This document shows positions 1-10,814 of a DNA stretch of 64,000 nucleotides, piece after piece. The notes beneath the pieces were generated by a model that worked only from the letters and a program-made list of their open reading frames with translations, had not been told where the DNA came from and did not search any database. The DNA comes from Topomyia yanbarensis. Taxonomy: Eukaryota; Arthropoda; Insecta; Diptera; Culicidae. Position numbers and translations under genes: made by a program. The stretch covers positions 351,228,413 to 351,292,412 of the forward strand of contig NC_080672.1 of assembly GCF_030247195.1 (NCBI RefSeq), written 5' to 3'. Each line of letters starts with the position of its first letter. The stretch's first letter is position 1.

Positions 1-1310
1 AGTTAGTTTTTCTCTGCGGGAGCAATGTCAAAATAATGTTCTATTAAATACGAAAAATTCTCTTAGATGAACGAAAAGAATTCGTGCGACCAACGAGATG
101 GCTCGTAGTATACACAAATGTTTATTAAAATAAACAAAACATTTCGATGCATTCACGAAAAATAATGTCGTTTTCAACGACGACATTCGTGCAATGTACA
201 CCAAATTCGTAAAATTTACGATAGCTTTCGTTCATCAAGCAGCCATTTTTTCGTACCACAAGAAAACCGATTTTTATAAATTAAAAAAAAAAAATCGATA
301 TTATCAAACATCGATCCTAAAAGATCGACTGAAAGCTATAAGAGGCTAATAAATACGAAAACTTTTTAAGATAAGCGAAACAAATCGTGCGACCAACAAA
401 ATCGTTGATCATATACATAAACATTTATGGAAATAAACGAATCATTTCGTTTCATTCACGTAAAATAACGTCGTTATCAACTATAATATTACTGCAATGT
501 ACACTAAATATGTAAAATTTTCGAGTGCTTTTGTTCATCAAGCGGCCATTGCTTCACACCATAAGCTTTCTAGTCCCCAATAGAGATGAGCAGGTTGAAA
601 TAAAATCGATTTTGCCAGATCGATCTTTTTAATTAGTTAACAAAATCGTTGTTGTTAAACATCGATTTTAACTTATCGATTGATAAAATAATATGCTAAT
701 GAATACGAAAACTTTCTTAAGATGAACGAAATAAATTCGTGTGAGCAATGAAATCGTTCATAATATACATAAACGTTTATTAAAATAAACGAAACATTTC
801 GTTTCATTCATGAAGAATAATGTCGTTATTAACGATAACATTCGTGCAATGTAAACTAAATAAGTAAAATTTACGAAAACTTTCGTTCATCAAGCAGCCA
901 TTTTTTCGTACCACAATAAAATCGATTTGGCCACATCGATTTTTTTTAAATTAAAAAATATCGATGTTGTCAAACATCGATCCCAAAATATCGACTGAAA
1001 ACAGCAACAGGCTAATAAATACGCAAACTGTTCTAAAATAAACGAAATAAATTCGTGCTACCAACGAAATCGTTCGTATTAAACACAAACGTTTATTAAA
1101 ATAAACAAAACATTTCGTTTCATTCATGAAAAATAATGTCGTTACCAACGATAACATTCGTGCAGTGTACATTAAATGTGTAAAATTTACGAAAGCTTTC
1201 GTTAAGCAAGCGGCTATTCTTGTTGACGAAATGAACGAAACCTATTATTTACAATGCACGAAAATACTTCGTTGCAGAAAACAACGAATGAATTCGTGCA
1301 TTGCATGATC
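1..1310. repeat. diverged tandem satellite, about 300-350 bp unit, four copies
   Basis: The phrase 'attcgtgcgaccaacgaaat' and close variants recur near 80, 383, 735 and 1051, followed each time in the same order by 'aaacgtttattaaaataaac', 'catttcgtttcattcacg', an 'acgttcgtgcaatgtac'-like stretch and 'ttcgttcatcaagcagcc'. Spacing is roughly 303, 352 and 316 bases, so the copies differ by small indels. The reading frames here are short and change from copy to copy, so I treat the block as non-coding. The left edge of the window cuts the array, and the right edge is marked by a hairpin at 1252-1303. It could be a satellite or the tandem interior of a transposon; the sequence does not decide. Confidence 0.8.
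1252..1303. repeat. hairpin at the end of the satellite array
   Basis: Arms caatgcacgaa (1252-1262) and ttcgtgcattg (1293-1303) are perfect complements, with a second inner pair cttcgttg/caacgaa around 1267-1288. The outer arm echoes the 'ttcgtgcaatg' phrase found in every satellite unit. Confidence 0.7.
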
Positions 1311-1374
1311 GATTTCATTATATTTACGAATTTATATTATCAGTGTAGTGCGTAGGAATGGTAATCTGAACATA

Positions 1375-2745
1375 ATGTTGTTGCGTAGTGCTCGAGGTGC
1401 GACGTTTATGTTGATTTGTTCCAAAATAGCTGGGGCATCTATACGACCTTACAGAGTGTCAGCGATGAACAAGACTCTTGCAGTATTCCTTCGAACATGT
1501 AGGGGCTCTAGTTGAATTAGCTGACACCGGTTTTCATAGCGTGGTAGTCGGGAAGGATCTCTCCACGGCAATCTACGAAGCGCAAAACGTAAAAACCGAC
1601 GCTGAACGGACTCTATTCTCTCAACGCCGTTATTGTAGTTTGGACTCCAAACTTCAGAGCAATTTTATAGTATTGATCGCGATAAAAAACAGTAGAGCGA
1701 TTTGAGACAACAGATATCCGTAAAATTTTTGGCCATTCTGAAGATGCATCCCAGGGTTCGAGATGCTTTACCAACTGCATAAGAGACGTGTTGCTTAAAC
1801 GTAAGTTGAGAATCCAGAATAACTCCCAGATCTTTAACGTGGCTGACGCGTTCAACGTCTGTTTCTAGTAGACGGTAATTAAAATGAATCGAATCCCTTT
1901 TCCGCGAAAACGATATAACCGAACACTTCTTCGGGTTCACGCACATGCGATTCGTGTTACACCAATCAGCAAAGATATCAAGTTGCTGTTGGAGTAATCT
2001 GCAATCTTCAATTGAACGAATTAGTCGAAATATCTTGAGGTCATCTGCGCAGGACAATCGATGAGTCTTCAGAACTAGATGTACATCACTGAAGTATAGC
2101 AGAAACATCAATGGTCCCAAGTGGCTTCCTTGAGGTATTTCTGGCGTAGAAATGAAGGTGGGAGCCTGACAGTCTCCTATGACGACCGCTATCTCTCGGT
2201 CTGTGAGGTAGGATCGAAACAGCTGCAAAACACTACCATTTATTCCAAATCTCTCCATTTTTGCGATTGTGATATCTTCATTTATCTTATCGAAAGCTGC
2301 AAATAAGTCGCTGTAAACAACGTCGGTTTGAGCACGATGTTCCATACTCTCTGTTATGCAGGATGTTAAACACAGCAGGTTAGACGCAATCGACCGTCCG
2401 GACGTGAAGCCGTGTTGATCGTCACTTAGGTACTGCTTACAATGAGCCTGAAGAAATTACATAATCACCAGCTCAAACAACTTCGAAACAGCACTCAATT
2501 ATGTTATTCCACGGTAATTATTGACGTCTCGCTTATTACCCTTTTTGTGGACTGGGAACATGTTCGCGTATTTCCAGAAAGATGAAAAAACTCCTTTAAC
2601 AATACATGCTCGAAAGATATGAAGAAGCGGAGTAATCAAAGCTTCAATATGCCTTTTCAGGATAACAGAGGGGAACTCGTCGGGTCCCGGATTGAAAGAC
2701 GACTTAAGCCGAGAGGAAGCTCTGGTAATCATCGTTGCGCCGACT
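1375..2745 (-). pseudogene. jockey-like non-LTR reverse transcriptase, broken
   Basis: On the minus strand this reads as a reverse transcriptase from a jockey-group non-LTR retrotransposon, which copies its RNA into the genome at a nicked target. From 2732 downwards come the N-terminal palm (SFNPGPDEFPSVILK, FPVHKKGNKRDVNNYRGI), then the HGFTSGRS region near 2400, motif A (YSDLFAAFDKI), motif B (IPQGSHLGPLMFLLYF), motif C and the C-terminal VKDLGVILDSQLTFKQHV. Beyond 1665 the homology continues in another frame to about 1375 (ESVQRRFLRFALRRLPWRD, then a GRIDAPAIL-like tail). The catalytic box reads CADD instead of the usual YADD. There are frameshifts near 2450-2500 and 1670, and an in-frame stop in the tail. 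No endonuclease, ORF1 or 3' tail is visible. It is a dead fragment lying between the satellite and the A-rich tract. The clade call is from motif style only. Confidence 0.85.
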
Positions 2746-2749
2746 ACTA

Positions 2750-3095
2750 AAAAGAATACAAATAATAATATAGAAAATGCATTAAACTGAAAATCTCGAT
2801 AAATCGAAAATATGAAAATATATTTAAAATTAAAAACAAGAAATATTTAAAGCAACAGACAAAGTTAATAGATAGTTAAGAATGCGTAAAATTGAAGCAA
2901 TAGATACAAGGACAAAAATAAAATAACCATAGAGAAATTTAAAAAAATGGAGGAGCCAGAAAATTTTGAATATTTGAAATAATGAAATGACAAAAAATAA
3001 TAATATAACGTACAAAATGGAAAACAAGAAATGGTAGAAAAATTAAAATGGTATACTAAAGAAACACAAAAAATATCAAGAAGAAAATTAAAAAA
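2750..3095. repeat. A-rich, T-poor tract, left part
   Basis: Very A-rich on the plus strand with G as the second base and few C or T. Phrases such as 'aaatggaaaa' and 'gaaaatatgaaaat' recur without a fixed period. The same composition and phrases resume at 5728, on the other side of the family A repeat, so the two parts were once one tract. No coding frame is supported. Confidence 0.6.
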
Positions 3096-3591
3096 AACTG
3101 TTTTAATCCACTTAGTGGTGCAATTGTGGAATTGTCTATTACATTCTTGTTAATATATAAAATATAATATTTATATAGCTTAATCAGCGTGAGTTCAATG
3201 CTGGCTTCATGTTAACTTCATAGTGGAGAAGGGAAGAGATGTAATTGGTGGGAGGGGGAGGATGCGTCAGGAATCATCTAGCTTATTTTAGTATTCGGGG
3301 TGGATGAAGGGAATGCAGGTGGCAGGTTGGTCTAAGATGGTGGGGAGTGTGAGAGAGGGGTTAAGGGATGAGAGGTAGGATATGGAGGAATAGATGGAGG
3401 GTTCAACACCGAACTTTATATTATACTTACTTATTATACTTTATATTATTATTTGGGACTAGGTTAGTGAAAATTGGTTCAATCATCACCGAAGTGGCTT
3501 TAGATCTGGAATATGTCTGGAGCCCGGAACTTCTGGAACTATCGATAGTGGACAATATATTCCAATAATCTTTAATTCGTCATCAGTGATC

Positions 3592-3832
3592 TTTTCCGGA
3601 CTTACCGTAGACTCCGGTGGTTCGCATTTCTAATGCCAAAGGATCCTGACTCCTACGGTAGCAGACAAAGGGTTAAGTCGCCGGTAAACTCGAAGCATGC
3701 TCATATGACCCTTTCCACGCTTTTATAAAACTTTCTGCCTTCAACTCCTTGCTCTACTTTGAGTACTATGGCTCTTAATATTAAAAAATATGCTTCACCT
3801 TCCAGTCCCTTACTAATTAAATGCCGTAACAA
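3592..3832. mobile_element. 241 bp insert in family A copy 1
   Basis: Absent from the aligned family A copy 2. It is flanked by cagtgatc (3584-3591) and cagtgatg (3833-3840), a 7/8 direct repeat consistent with a target duplication. Its left part (taccgtagactccgg ... ctcctacggta) forms a short hairpin and recurs near 11590-11650. Confidence 0.6.
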
Positions 3833-4268
3833 CAGTGATGTAGGCCTGTGAATCGAAATAATTTGATGTTCATTTCGATAGATTTTAAACCTACGGGGTA
3901 TCACGATTGTACCGGTTTATATGAGAAATTCCTAAGTGACCGCAATAACCAACCTGTAACTCCGGAACCAAAAGTTAGAACTGGATGAAATTCAATAACA
4001 GTCAATGGGAGTATTATATCTTTCATTTGTTAAAATCGGTTAAGAGCTTGCTGGAAATGGGTGTGGCATAGGTGACCAATGTAGTCAAAATTACTTTGAT
4101 TGATCATTAGTGATCTAGACCCGCAAATTCAAGTAATGTTGAACGTATTTGAATATGAATTACATCATTCGGATATCATAGGGTTACCAGTTTATATGGG
4201 AATTTGCTGTGTGAAATGACTCTTCCACCCGTAACTCCGGAACCGGTAGTCCGATCAACTAAAATTTC

Positions 4269-5472
4269 GGGTGCACGACGTTAGGCATAAATACATTGTT
4301 ACATACGTACGTTAGGCTTACATACGTTAGGCATAAGTACGATACGCACAATGGACGTTAGGCATAATGGACGATAGGCGTAATTCACAAAAAATATAAA
4401 TATAAAAATAATCGCAGGGGTTTCTTTATTGTAGAGATTTTAACCTTACGCTCATTTTGCGGGTTAGAAGCTTTGATGTATAAAATTGCATACCTTTGAG
4501 AGACAGCAAAATGAAAAACACGAAGCGAGATATTTATTGCTTACAAGTGTAGAATTTGTTTTATATTTTTTCCATGAATGAGCTGAATGCTTTCTACATT
4601 TGAGTGAACAGTTTTGATTCAAGCCCATTTCAAGTTTGTTGGATGTATTATCAATACTATTATATCCAAATATTGAACAATAAAGAGTAATAATGAACAG
4701 CCATGATGTTTCGCAAACATGCAGTGTTATGGACAGCATCAGCATTAGCGTAAGGATGTTACGTTTGTACCGAAACCTTTATTGTTTCGGTATCTCTTCA
4801 CAGTACACGGAAAAACTCTGCCACGTATCTGACAGTTTCCTTAGTTTTATCTTTGACGGCCTCAAGAATATATAGATATTGAACTGAATAATATGGGAGA
4901 TAATCAATATAGAAGCAACCAATTCATCATTCTTTCTTTCATGAACTGTTCTTCAAGATGTATATCTTCTTCTTGGACAATTGCACCATGCATGTATGTA
5001 AGAACTAATCAAAGTTAATGTGCGTTAATCATACCTTAACACAAATGAGATTGATTTTATTATTTTGTTTTATATATTTATTTGAAGCAGGTAAAAACCT
5101 CCTGGAGCTAAGTTTCATTCAAAATCTCTCTCCAACAGGCATAAAACCTCCTTATTTTAACAAACAGATTGAATCTATTTTAGTTAGGTGCAATTTATCG
5201 GTTGTGCGTCGAGTAATACACACAGGCTGTATATCCATATGCCAAGCATTCGGTTAGCTTCGTTAATTTGAGCAAATATTTCTTCAAGTATATACAGTAG
5301 AATAAAATTATGATAGAGTTTGATTAGCTTCTGTTAAATTCTGTTGAGTGATACTTCAATATGGTAGTTTATGCCTAACGACCATTATGCCAATCGTCCA
5401 TTATGCCTAACGTCCCCATTATGCCTAACGTCCATTATGCCTAACGTACTTATGCCTAATAGAGTACACCCT
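4269..5472. mobile_element. non-autonomous hAT-like element with 16-bp periodic ends
   Basis: The ends are inverted: gggtgcac at the left against gtacaccc at the right. Inside each end lies an array of the 16-bp unit acgttaggcataatgg (left 4278-4386, right 5368-5460 as its complement). It is flanked by aaaatttc (4261-4268) and aaaaattc (5473-5480), an 8-bp target duplication with one mismatch. The empty site gatcaact-aaaaattc-aatagc exists in family A copy 2 at 48595-48610 (as complement), which proves the boundaries. The interior is AT-rich and non-coding and includes a SINE tail fragment. hAT membership is inferred from the 8-bp duplication only. Confidence 0.8.
4425..4478 (-). repeat. 3' tail fragment of a tRNA-derived SINE
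   Basis: 'gattttaaccttacgctcat' followed by 'gcgggttagaa' matches the tail region of the SINE copies at 9060-9196 and 10945-11119. The tRNA-like head is missing. Confidence 0.55.
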
Positions 5473-5727
5473 AAAAATTCAATAACACCTTATGCCGTTC
5501 ATTTGAAACTAAGTTTGTGGAATTCGGTTCAGCCATCTCTGAGAAAATTGAGTGAGTTCATTTGACACACACATACATACACACATACATACACACACAC
5601 ACACAGAGACATCGATCTCGACGAACTAAATCGAATGGGATATGGCTCTCGACCCTCCGGGCCTCGGTTGAAAAATCGATTGTTGGAGTGATTGCATAGC
5701 CTTTCTTTATATGAGAAAGGCAAAAAT

Positions 5728-6540
5728 GGATTAAAATATTTAAAGAGTTGAAAAAAACATTAGAAATTAAATTAGAAAAAAAGTGTGAAACGACGAAAAA
5801 GTGCGCATAATGGTAAAAAAGATAAATCTAATATTTTCCACGAAAATCGAAAAAACAAAAAAATAATAAAAAATTCAAGGTAAACGTATAGGAAAATGGT
5901 AAACGAAACATGTACTTTTCAAGTAGGTTAGATGGAAACAATAAAGAAATAACAGTAACGAACAAAAAGAAAGCTTAAGAAAAATGTGAAAAAATAAAAA
6001 AAAATATATATTAAATTAACAATGGGAAAAAATAAAACTACCAAAACGGAAAGCTAAAAACTAGAAAACACGGAACAAAATACAAGATGGGTAAATAATG
6101 GGACAATAAGACAAATTGGAATGAATTTAAAAAAAATATTTTTAGAAATGCAAAAAATATGAAAAAAGAAAGAAAATAGAAAAAGTGTAAGATAAGAACA
6201 AAAAAGTTGGATGGAATAAGATACGAAACGAATTAAATAACAGGATATTCAAATATGAAACAATGTAAAAAATAAAATAAAGAATGTAGAATTTCCTCGC
6301 GAAATTGCAAATAAAATGGAATAACAGAGAAATGACTATAAATTAAAGTAAAAGATAAAATAAAAATATGGTAAGAATGGAAATAGACAAAAAAGGCAGA
6401 ATGTTAAAATTTCAGAAATAAAACAAAATCTACAACTTGAAAAAATAGATCAATGAAATTTTAACAAAATAAAAAAAACATGTTAACATAAAAAAATGGA
6501 AAAATAGCGAAACATGGATCAAATTTCAAATAAGGGTGTG
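5728..6540. repeat. A-rich, T-poor tract, right part
   Basis: Continues the composition of 2750-3095: long A runs broken by single G, T or C, with 'aaaatggaaa', 'gaaaaaata' and 'aaaagtgtgaaa' phrases. The strong strand bias, without a tail or tandem unit, is the only structure seen. No gene. Confidence 0.55.
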
Positions 6541-7310
6541 GTTGGATTTCACGCTATGCTGTATATTCATAATTCTATAACAACATGAATTTTCCCGATA
6601 TTTGTGTTGATGTGTTAGTACTCCTTAAAATACATTACATGAATGTTGTAACTGATTTCTAGTAAATTATACAAAAATAAAAAATCGTTACGTTCAGGAA
6701 GCGAAAGATATTGACGTTCAAAATCTCACGCTCCTCCAGCTACCAAAAGTCTAAACCAGGTTATATATTGAAAGGTCAAATATATTATATGTACATCAAA
6801 ATTTTTTCATCATGAGAAATATTATGGCTTTTCGATAAATTTTGACCTATCGAACGTTCATATTCTTCGCAAGTTTTTTATAGATGCGTTTTCAAGTTTT
6901 CAATTCTCAATTATTTTCGAGATTTCGTATGAATTTGGAGCTCTGATTAACCGGTTTCGTCAAGCACTCAAATCAAAGGTTGTGGAATTTTTTTCAAACA
7001 AAAGATGTTTTCGAGTTGAGAAATTCAGGATTTTAGTGAAAGATTAAATCATAACTGTCGAAATCATACAGTTGTATTAAACGCAAAGTTCATAAAGTAA
7101 GCTTCTATTAAAGGTAAACCATTGTGAGTATCAAAGTTATGAGTGTTTTTAATGAAAGACCAATATTTTTGATTTTCGTCTTCAATAGATCTTCAATTCA
7201 TAGAAAAATATTAGCGAGATAAGAAAGAAATGTATATTAGCAATGTTATATTTATATTTTTGTCTTTTTCGAATAAGACATATTTTTGTACATCAAACGA
7301 TTACAATTAA
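6541..7310. other. AT-rich DNA, nothing recognised
   Basis: No coding frame, hairpin or repeat boundary that I can support. Confidence 0.5.
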
Positions 7311-7680
7311 GGACGGCGCCGGTGTGAGTGGTAAGCGTGACCACCACTCATTCCAATTGGCCTGGGTTCAATTCCAGCCGAGGTCGTTGAGATTTTTCTG
7401 AGATGAAAAAATCTGTGGTCACGTCTTCCTTCGGAAGGGAAGTAAAGCCGTTGGTCCCCGGTCCAGGAGGTGATGGATCGATATCTCGTCCAGATAGTCT
7501 CTGGCGTCGGTAAAGAAGAAGTAGAATCCAACTTCTTTACTTACTAACACATTCTTCCTCCCGTGATACTTGTGGAGTGCGCTGTAGTATATACGGCCTC
7601 TAGCAAAAGCAAGTATCGGACTAACATCCCTTCCCTTTCCTTCCGCGATCTACGTTCGAGCCTGACCGGCGTCGGTATTT
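7311..7680 (+). repeat. tRNA-derived SINE, family 1
   Basis: The head resembles a tRNA gene with internal RNA polymerase III promoter boxes: an A-box-like stretch at about 7324-7335 (tgagtggtaagc) and a clear B box GGTTCAATTCC at 7375-7385. A GC-rich tRNA-unrelated body follows (cgtcttccttcggaagg, then ggtgatggatcgatatc). The 3' boundary is uncertain, and 'gcctgaccggcgtcggta' near 7660 may be its last recognisable part. Such SINEs are transcribed by Pol III and moved by partner LINE enzymes. Confidence 0.7.
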
Positions 7681-7689
7681 ATCAATAAA

Positions 7690-9055
7690 CACTTTAGGAT
7701 TACCAGGAATTGCACATTGAAAGATGTTTCGCTACTCCCAGACATAATTATTTACTGATTCCCTGTGCAACTTCAGCTAGTGCAGATCAATAACGTAGTA
7801 GCAGCCAGGGGTGGTCACACAAGCTCAAGCTCAAGCGCAATCGATTACAGTTAATGACAACTACAGTAAATGTAAGCCCCAAAATGACATCGACACAAAT
7901 TTTAATTATTTAGCAAATAAGTTAGAGTTAAATGCATTGTCCAATATGGTTGTTCAATTAGTTGACAAAAAAGTTTTAGCATCATCTCCTATCTGAATAT
8001 GATTTTTTATGGATTTTATAACAATGAACGGCAAACCATGGATTAAAATTTTCTTAAAGTTTTTAAAGTTTTGATGACCCATTTGATCAATTGAGCTCTC
8101 AAATAAAGGTAGGGTTATCGCCTCTAGTGCTACTTTGTCTGGGAGAATTATACTGGCCAGGGCATAGACTTCAAAAGACACATGGACAGGTACGCGCTGA
8201 AATCAATTAGAATTTCAAATTAAAATAATTATTAGACAGAATTTGTCAGCGCTTCCATTGCCTTTTACTGTATAAAAGCTTAAAAACAAATAAATATGTT
8301 TTGCTTTATTTCTTATGTGGCTCGTATCACTAGGAGGAAAAATAGATTTTCTTCACATTCACCTTAGAGTGTAATGTTTTGGTAAAGCACATAACTTTTC
8401 TGTGACGTTCACATTTAGGTGCATTTTTTGCATTTGTGAACAGTTTTGTTGATTTAGTTGGGTGTAGTACTTCGCTTTCTCGGATATCAACAAATAATCC
8501 AAAAGTACCAGCCACTCTCGCTTTGCAGGATAACCCGAGCGAACTTTGCTCTGCTCCACAATAAACAAACACGGGGCGTGAAATCACACTTCAGTATCTT
8601 TCGGCAATCTTTCGGTGGGGTAAAGTAAATCTGAACCCAAATGACACTTTTTAAATATTGGCCAATACCGGCAGGGACCCTCCTTATCGATTAGGGCCTG
8701 CAACCCGAGGATGATGTTTATGATAACTGTGGGCTGGACGATTCTTGGTAAACAAAAGGGCAACGAAAAATTGCAAAATAATCCAGTGGATTCTTCCGGA
8801 CGAATCCGAATTACTTGAACGAAGACCCGAAGTTTGCATCAAAACACCGGTGTGGCAACCCTAAACAGTAGGTTGAGAAGTTGTTTTTTCTTTCTAATAA
8901 TTACTTTCGTCTTTCGATGATAATCCAGCAGTTGCGAAAACAGGAAATTCAAGTAATCAATAAAATCGATTAAATATTAGCGAAATTTGAATACGACCTC
9001 GCGACTTTTAATCAAACCATTTAATTTTTCAAACCCTTATAAGTCTGATCATATT
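7690..9055. other. no gene recognised
   Basis: Unremarkable AT-rich sequence. Several short frames overlap on both strands around 8330-8587 with no family resemblance. Confidence 0.4.
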
Positions 9056-9059
9056 TTTG

Positions 9060-9196
9060 TTTTTAGAAATTTTAACCTTAGAGTCATTCGCTTCATCATT
9101 CTGGTTAGAAAATTTTCTATAAAAAATCTGTATAATCGAACTCAGGTGAGCTACGTACATGGCAAGCGATGTACCAACTACGCTATATGCTCGCCG
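9060..9196 (-). repeat. tRNA-derived SINE, family 2, degraded copy
   Basis: Read on the minus strand it starts with a tRNA-like head (A box at 9174-9185 as complement ccaactacgcta; a decayed B box near 9133-9143) and ends with the tail 'gattttaaccttagagtcat'-type sequence (as plus strand near 9070). It matches the better-preserved copy at 10945-11119. Confidence 0.7.
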
Positions 9197-9329
9197 GGAT
9201 CTGATCTTCTGATTGGGTCTAAACATATATTTGATATCAAATATGCAGTAGTTTAGAATTTTTGCTATTTTAGTTACCTCATACACAATTGAATTTTTTA
9301 TTAAATTGAATTTTTGTTAAAAAATACGG

Positions 9330-9393
9330 GCCCCCTTCAGAACTCCGGGCCCAACCCCCACCCCCCTCTCGACGGCTCTGGCTATCAGTGATA
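9330..9393 (-). repeat. G-rich end resembling a hAT terminus
   Basis: On the minus strand the sequence begins cagagccgtcgagagg and runs into a G-rich stretch. CAGAG-type starts are seen at other elements in this window that have 8-bp duplications. No partner end was found, so this may be a solo end. Confidence 0.35.
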
Positions 9394-9644
9394 CCACTTT
9401 CTCTGCCGCTTATGTCTCTACCTGGCTGGAATACATATTTGAAACTTCATCAAAAGTGGTACATGTGCTAAGTTTTGCTGCACTTTCTCTCGAGGTGCCA
9501 AATTAATGTGTAGCTGGGTAGCTGGATTATTTAATTTCTCTTATCGTACACTCTCTTTTCGAATTAATTTCTTTCAATTTCGTTTAGCAAGGATGAAACA
9601 TTATTTCTGCGAAAAATAAGATCACCACAAAAGGGATTCAAACT

Positions 9645-9652
9645 TATAAATA
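9645..9652 (+). promoter_or_regulatory. TATA box of the MBF2-like gene
   Basis: TATAAATA lies 57 bases before the ATG at 9709. A start of transcription about 25-32 bases downstream would give a 5' leader of roughly 30 bases. It also places the earlier in-frame ATG at 9652 outside the transcript, which is the main reason for choosing 9709. Confidence 0.6.
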
Positions 9653-9708
9653 TGGTCTCACACATCGCCGCGAGTATTTTATCGGTAAGCGAATTCCACC
9701 GGAGCAAG

Positions 9709-10159
9709 ATGCGTTTCGTAGTACTGGCATACCTTGCCGTTATAACTGTTCCAAAATTCTGTCCGTATAAGTCCGAGGCTCAAATGACGGGTAACCTCTT
9801 TCCCTCCAGTGAGTTTGTTTGGGGAACCTACCTTAATACTTATGCTACCTGCTACTCCAATACGGTTAATCGGAATGCCTTCAGTATTGTTCCCGTAACG
9901 CAGACATTCTCTTTCACACCAACGGTAAGTCTGTTGATAAAAGTAGAAAATTTATGTGTTATAACTACTCTTTTTCTCGTTTCAGGCTGCCCAAATGACT
10001 GTACGCTATATCAGAGTGTGGGCTGACAATTATTGGCCATTCTATGCTACGATTACTTCCGGAGGAGTCGGGACGGCCAATCCAACTGTGACAGCTGTGC
10101 TGGTTTCTTCCCTCCACGGGGGATTTTTATACGCTAATATTCAGGCTTTGTGTGGTTGA
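9709..10159 (+). CDS. secreted MBF2-family protein, two exons
   Basis: Exon 1 runs 9709-9924 and exon 2 9986-10159. The 61-base intron begins GTAAGT and ends TTTCAG, falls exactly between codons, and joins an open frame to a TGA stop. The product is about 129 residues. It has an N-terminal hydrophobic segment (MRFVVLAYLAVITVP) that looks like a signal peptide, so the protein is probably secreted. The second exon carries the family's hallmark: a VRYIRVW strand, then ATITSGGVG (the conserved GG-G turn), then a beta-rich end with SSLHGGFLYANI. Two cysteines (in ATCYSN and ALCG) could form a disulfide bond. MBF2 was first described as a silkworm transcription co-activator, but most relatives are small secreted insect proteins of unknown role. 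No neighbour suggests a function. The frame and splice sites are intact, so this is probably a working host gene. Confidence 0.82.
9925..9985 (+). other. intron of the MBF2-like gene
   Basis: GTAAGT donor, pyrimidine-rich stretch 'ctactctttttctcgtttcag' shortened here to its acceptor TTTCAG; 61 bases, typical of short insect introns. Reading through it would give an unrelated C-terminus. Confidence 0.85.
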
Positions 10160-10459
10160 GGTTTCAATAAGTGATACATGTATGTACTACCATGGGAGTT
10201 TTTGAAATGTTCTGTGAAAAATTTAAATAGAAATCATAAATATGGCTCTGTTGAGCAATTGATCTAGAATGATCCAATTATGTTTAAAATCGTGACAGAC
10301 CTGTATAGGGTAAATGCATTATTTTTTGCCCCACACAAATATTCGTTTAGAAAAGCACATTCAATTTGAGATATAATAGTTTCAATAACAATTTTTATTG
10401 CATTATTCAGGTAGTAATATGCTGAATCAAAATGTGTATTCAATAGTAATTCTTCAAAA

Positions 10460-10653
10460 GGGCTAATGAGACTTTTGTAAACAAACTCATTTCGCTCATT
10501 TTTCCGCTACAGAGTTGAATTTTATGAAAAAATACATATGAATCAACATCTTTGCCCTTGGTAGAATCAATTTCAAATGTTTTCTGTGTTGAAATGATAA
10601 CAAATTAAGAGAAATCAGCAAAACAAAAGTTTGTTTACAAATCTTATTAGCCC
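10460..10653. mobile_element. MITE, about 194 bp
   Basis: Inverted ends: gggctaatgagacttttgta (left, continuing aacaaact) against the complement of agtttgtttacaaatcttat...tagccc (right). Internal sequence is AT-rich and non-coding. The target duplication is not clear; both flanks contain ttcaaa. Confidence 0.7.
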
Positions 10654-10814
10654 TATTCAAATGTTGATATGGTATTGATGTTTATTACCCCAAATTTACT
10701 CTTCGCACAGTGGTCTCAATTCTAACGGACGCAAATTCAAAGCAAATTTCGAAACACAACTACATTTTCTTAGTAAATTTTGGGTCGCTAGATCTTACTT
10801 TCGAATTAAAATAG

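Larger units (their letters stand above)
3099..5727 (+). mobile_element. family A dispersed repeat, copy 1, with nested insertions
   Basis: Starts 'ctgttttaatccacttagtg' and ends 'tatgagaaaggcaaaaa'. It aligns in reverse complement to 48340-49605 over most of its length, and in part to 43803-44575. Shared phrases include 'ggaaccaaaagttagaact', 'attcggatatcatagggtt' and 'ggccctccgggcctcgg'. The ends are weakly inverted (gcctttctcat / atgagaaaggc). It carries a CA-rich microsatellite near 5570-5608. After removing the inserts at 3592-3832 and 4269-5472 its own length is about 1.2 kb. No transposase or reverse transcriptase frame is present. It may be a MITE or a solo non-coding derivative; I cannot name the family. 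Confidence 0.75.

Noticed and set aside
1..1310. CRISPR-like repeat array
   Set aside because: Units are about 300-350 bp and diverged throughout, with no short repeat and unique spacers.
9652..10026. unspliced 124-codon reading of the MBF2 locus
   Set aside because: Its C-terminus reads through the GTAAGT-TTTCAG intron, and its ATG overlaps the TATA box.
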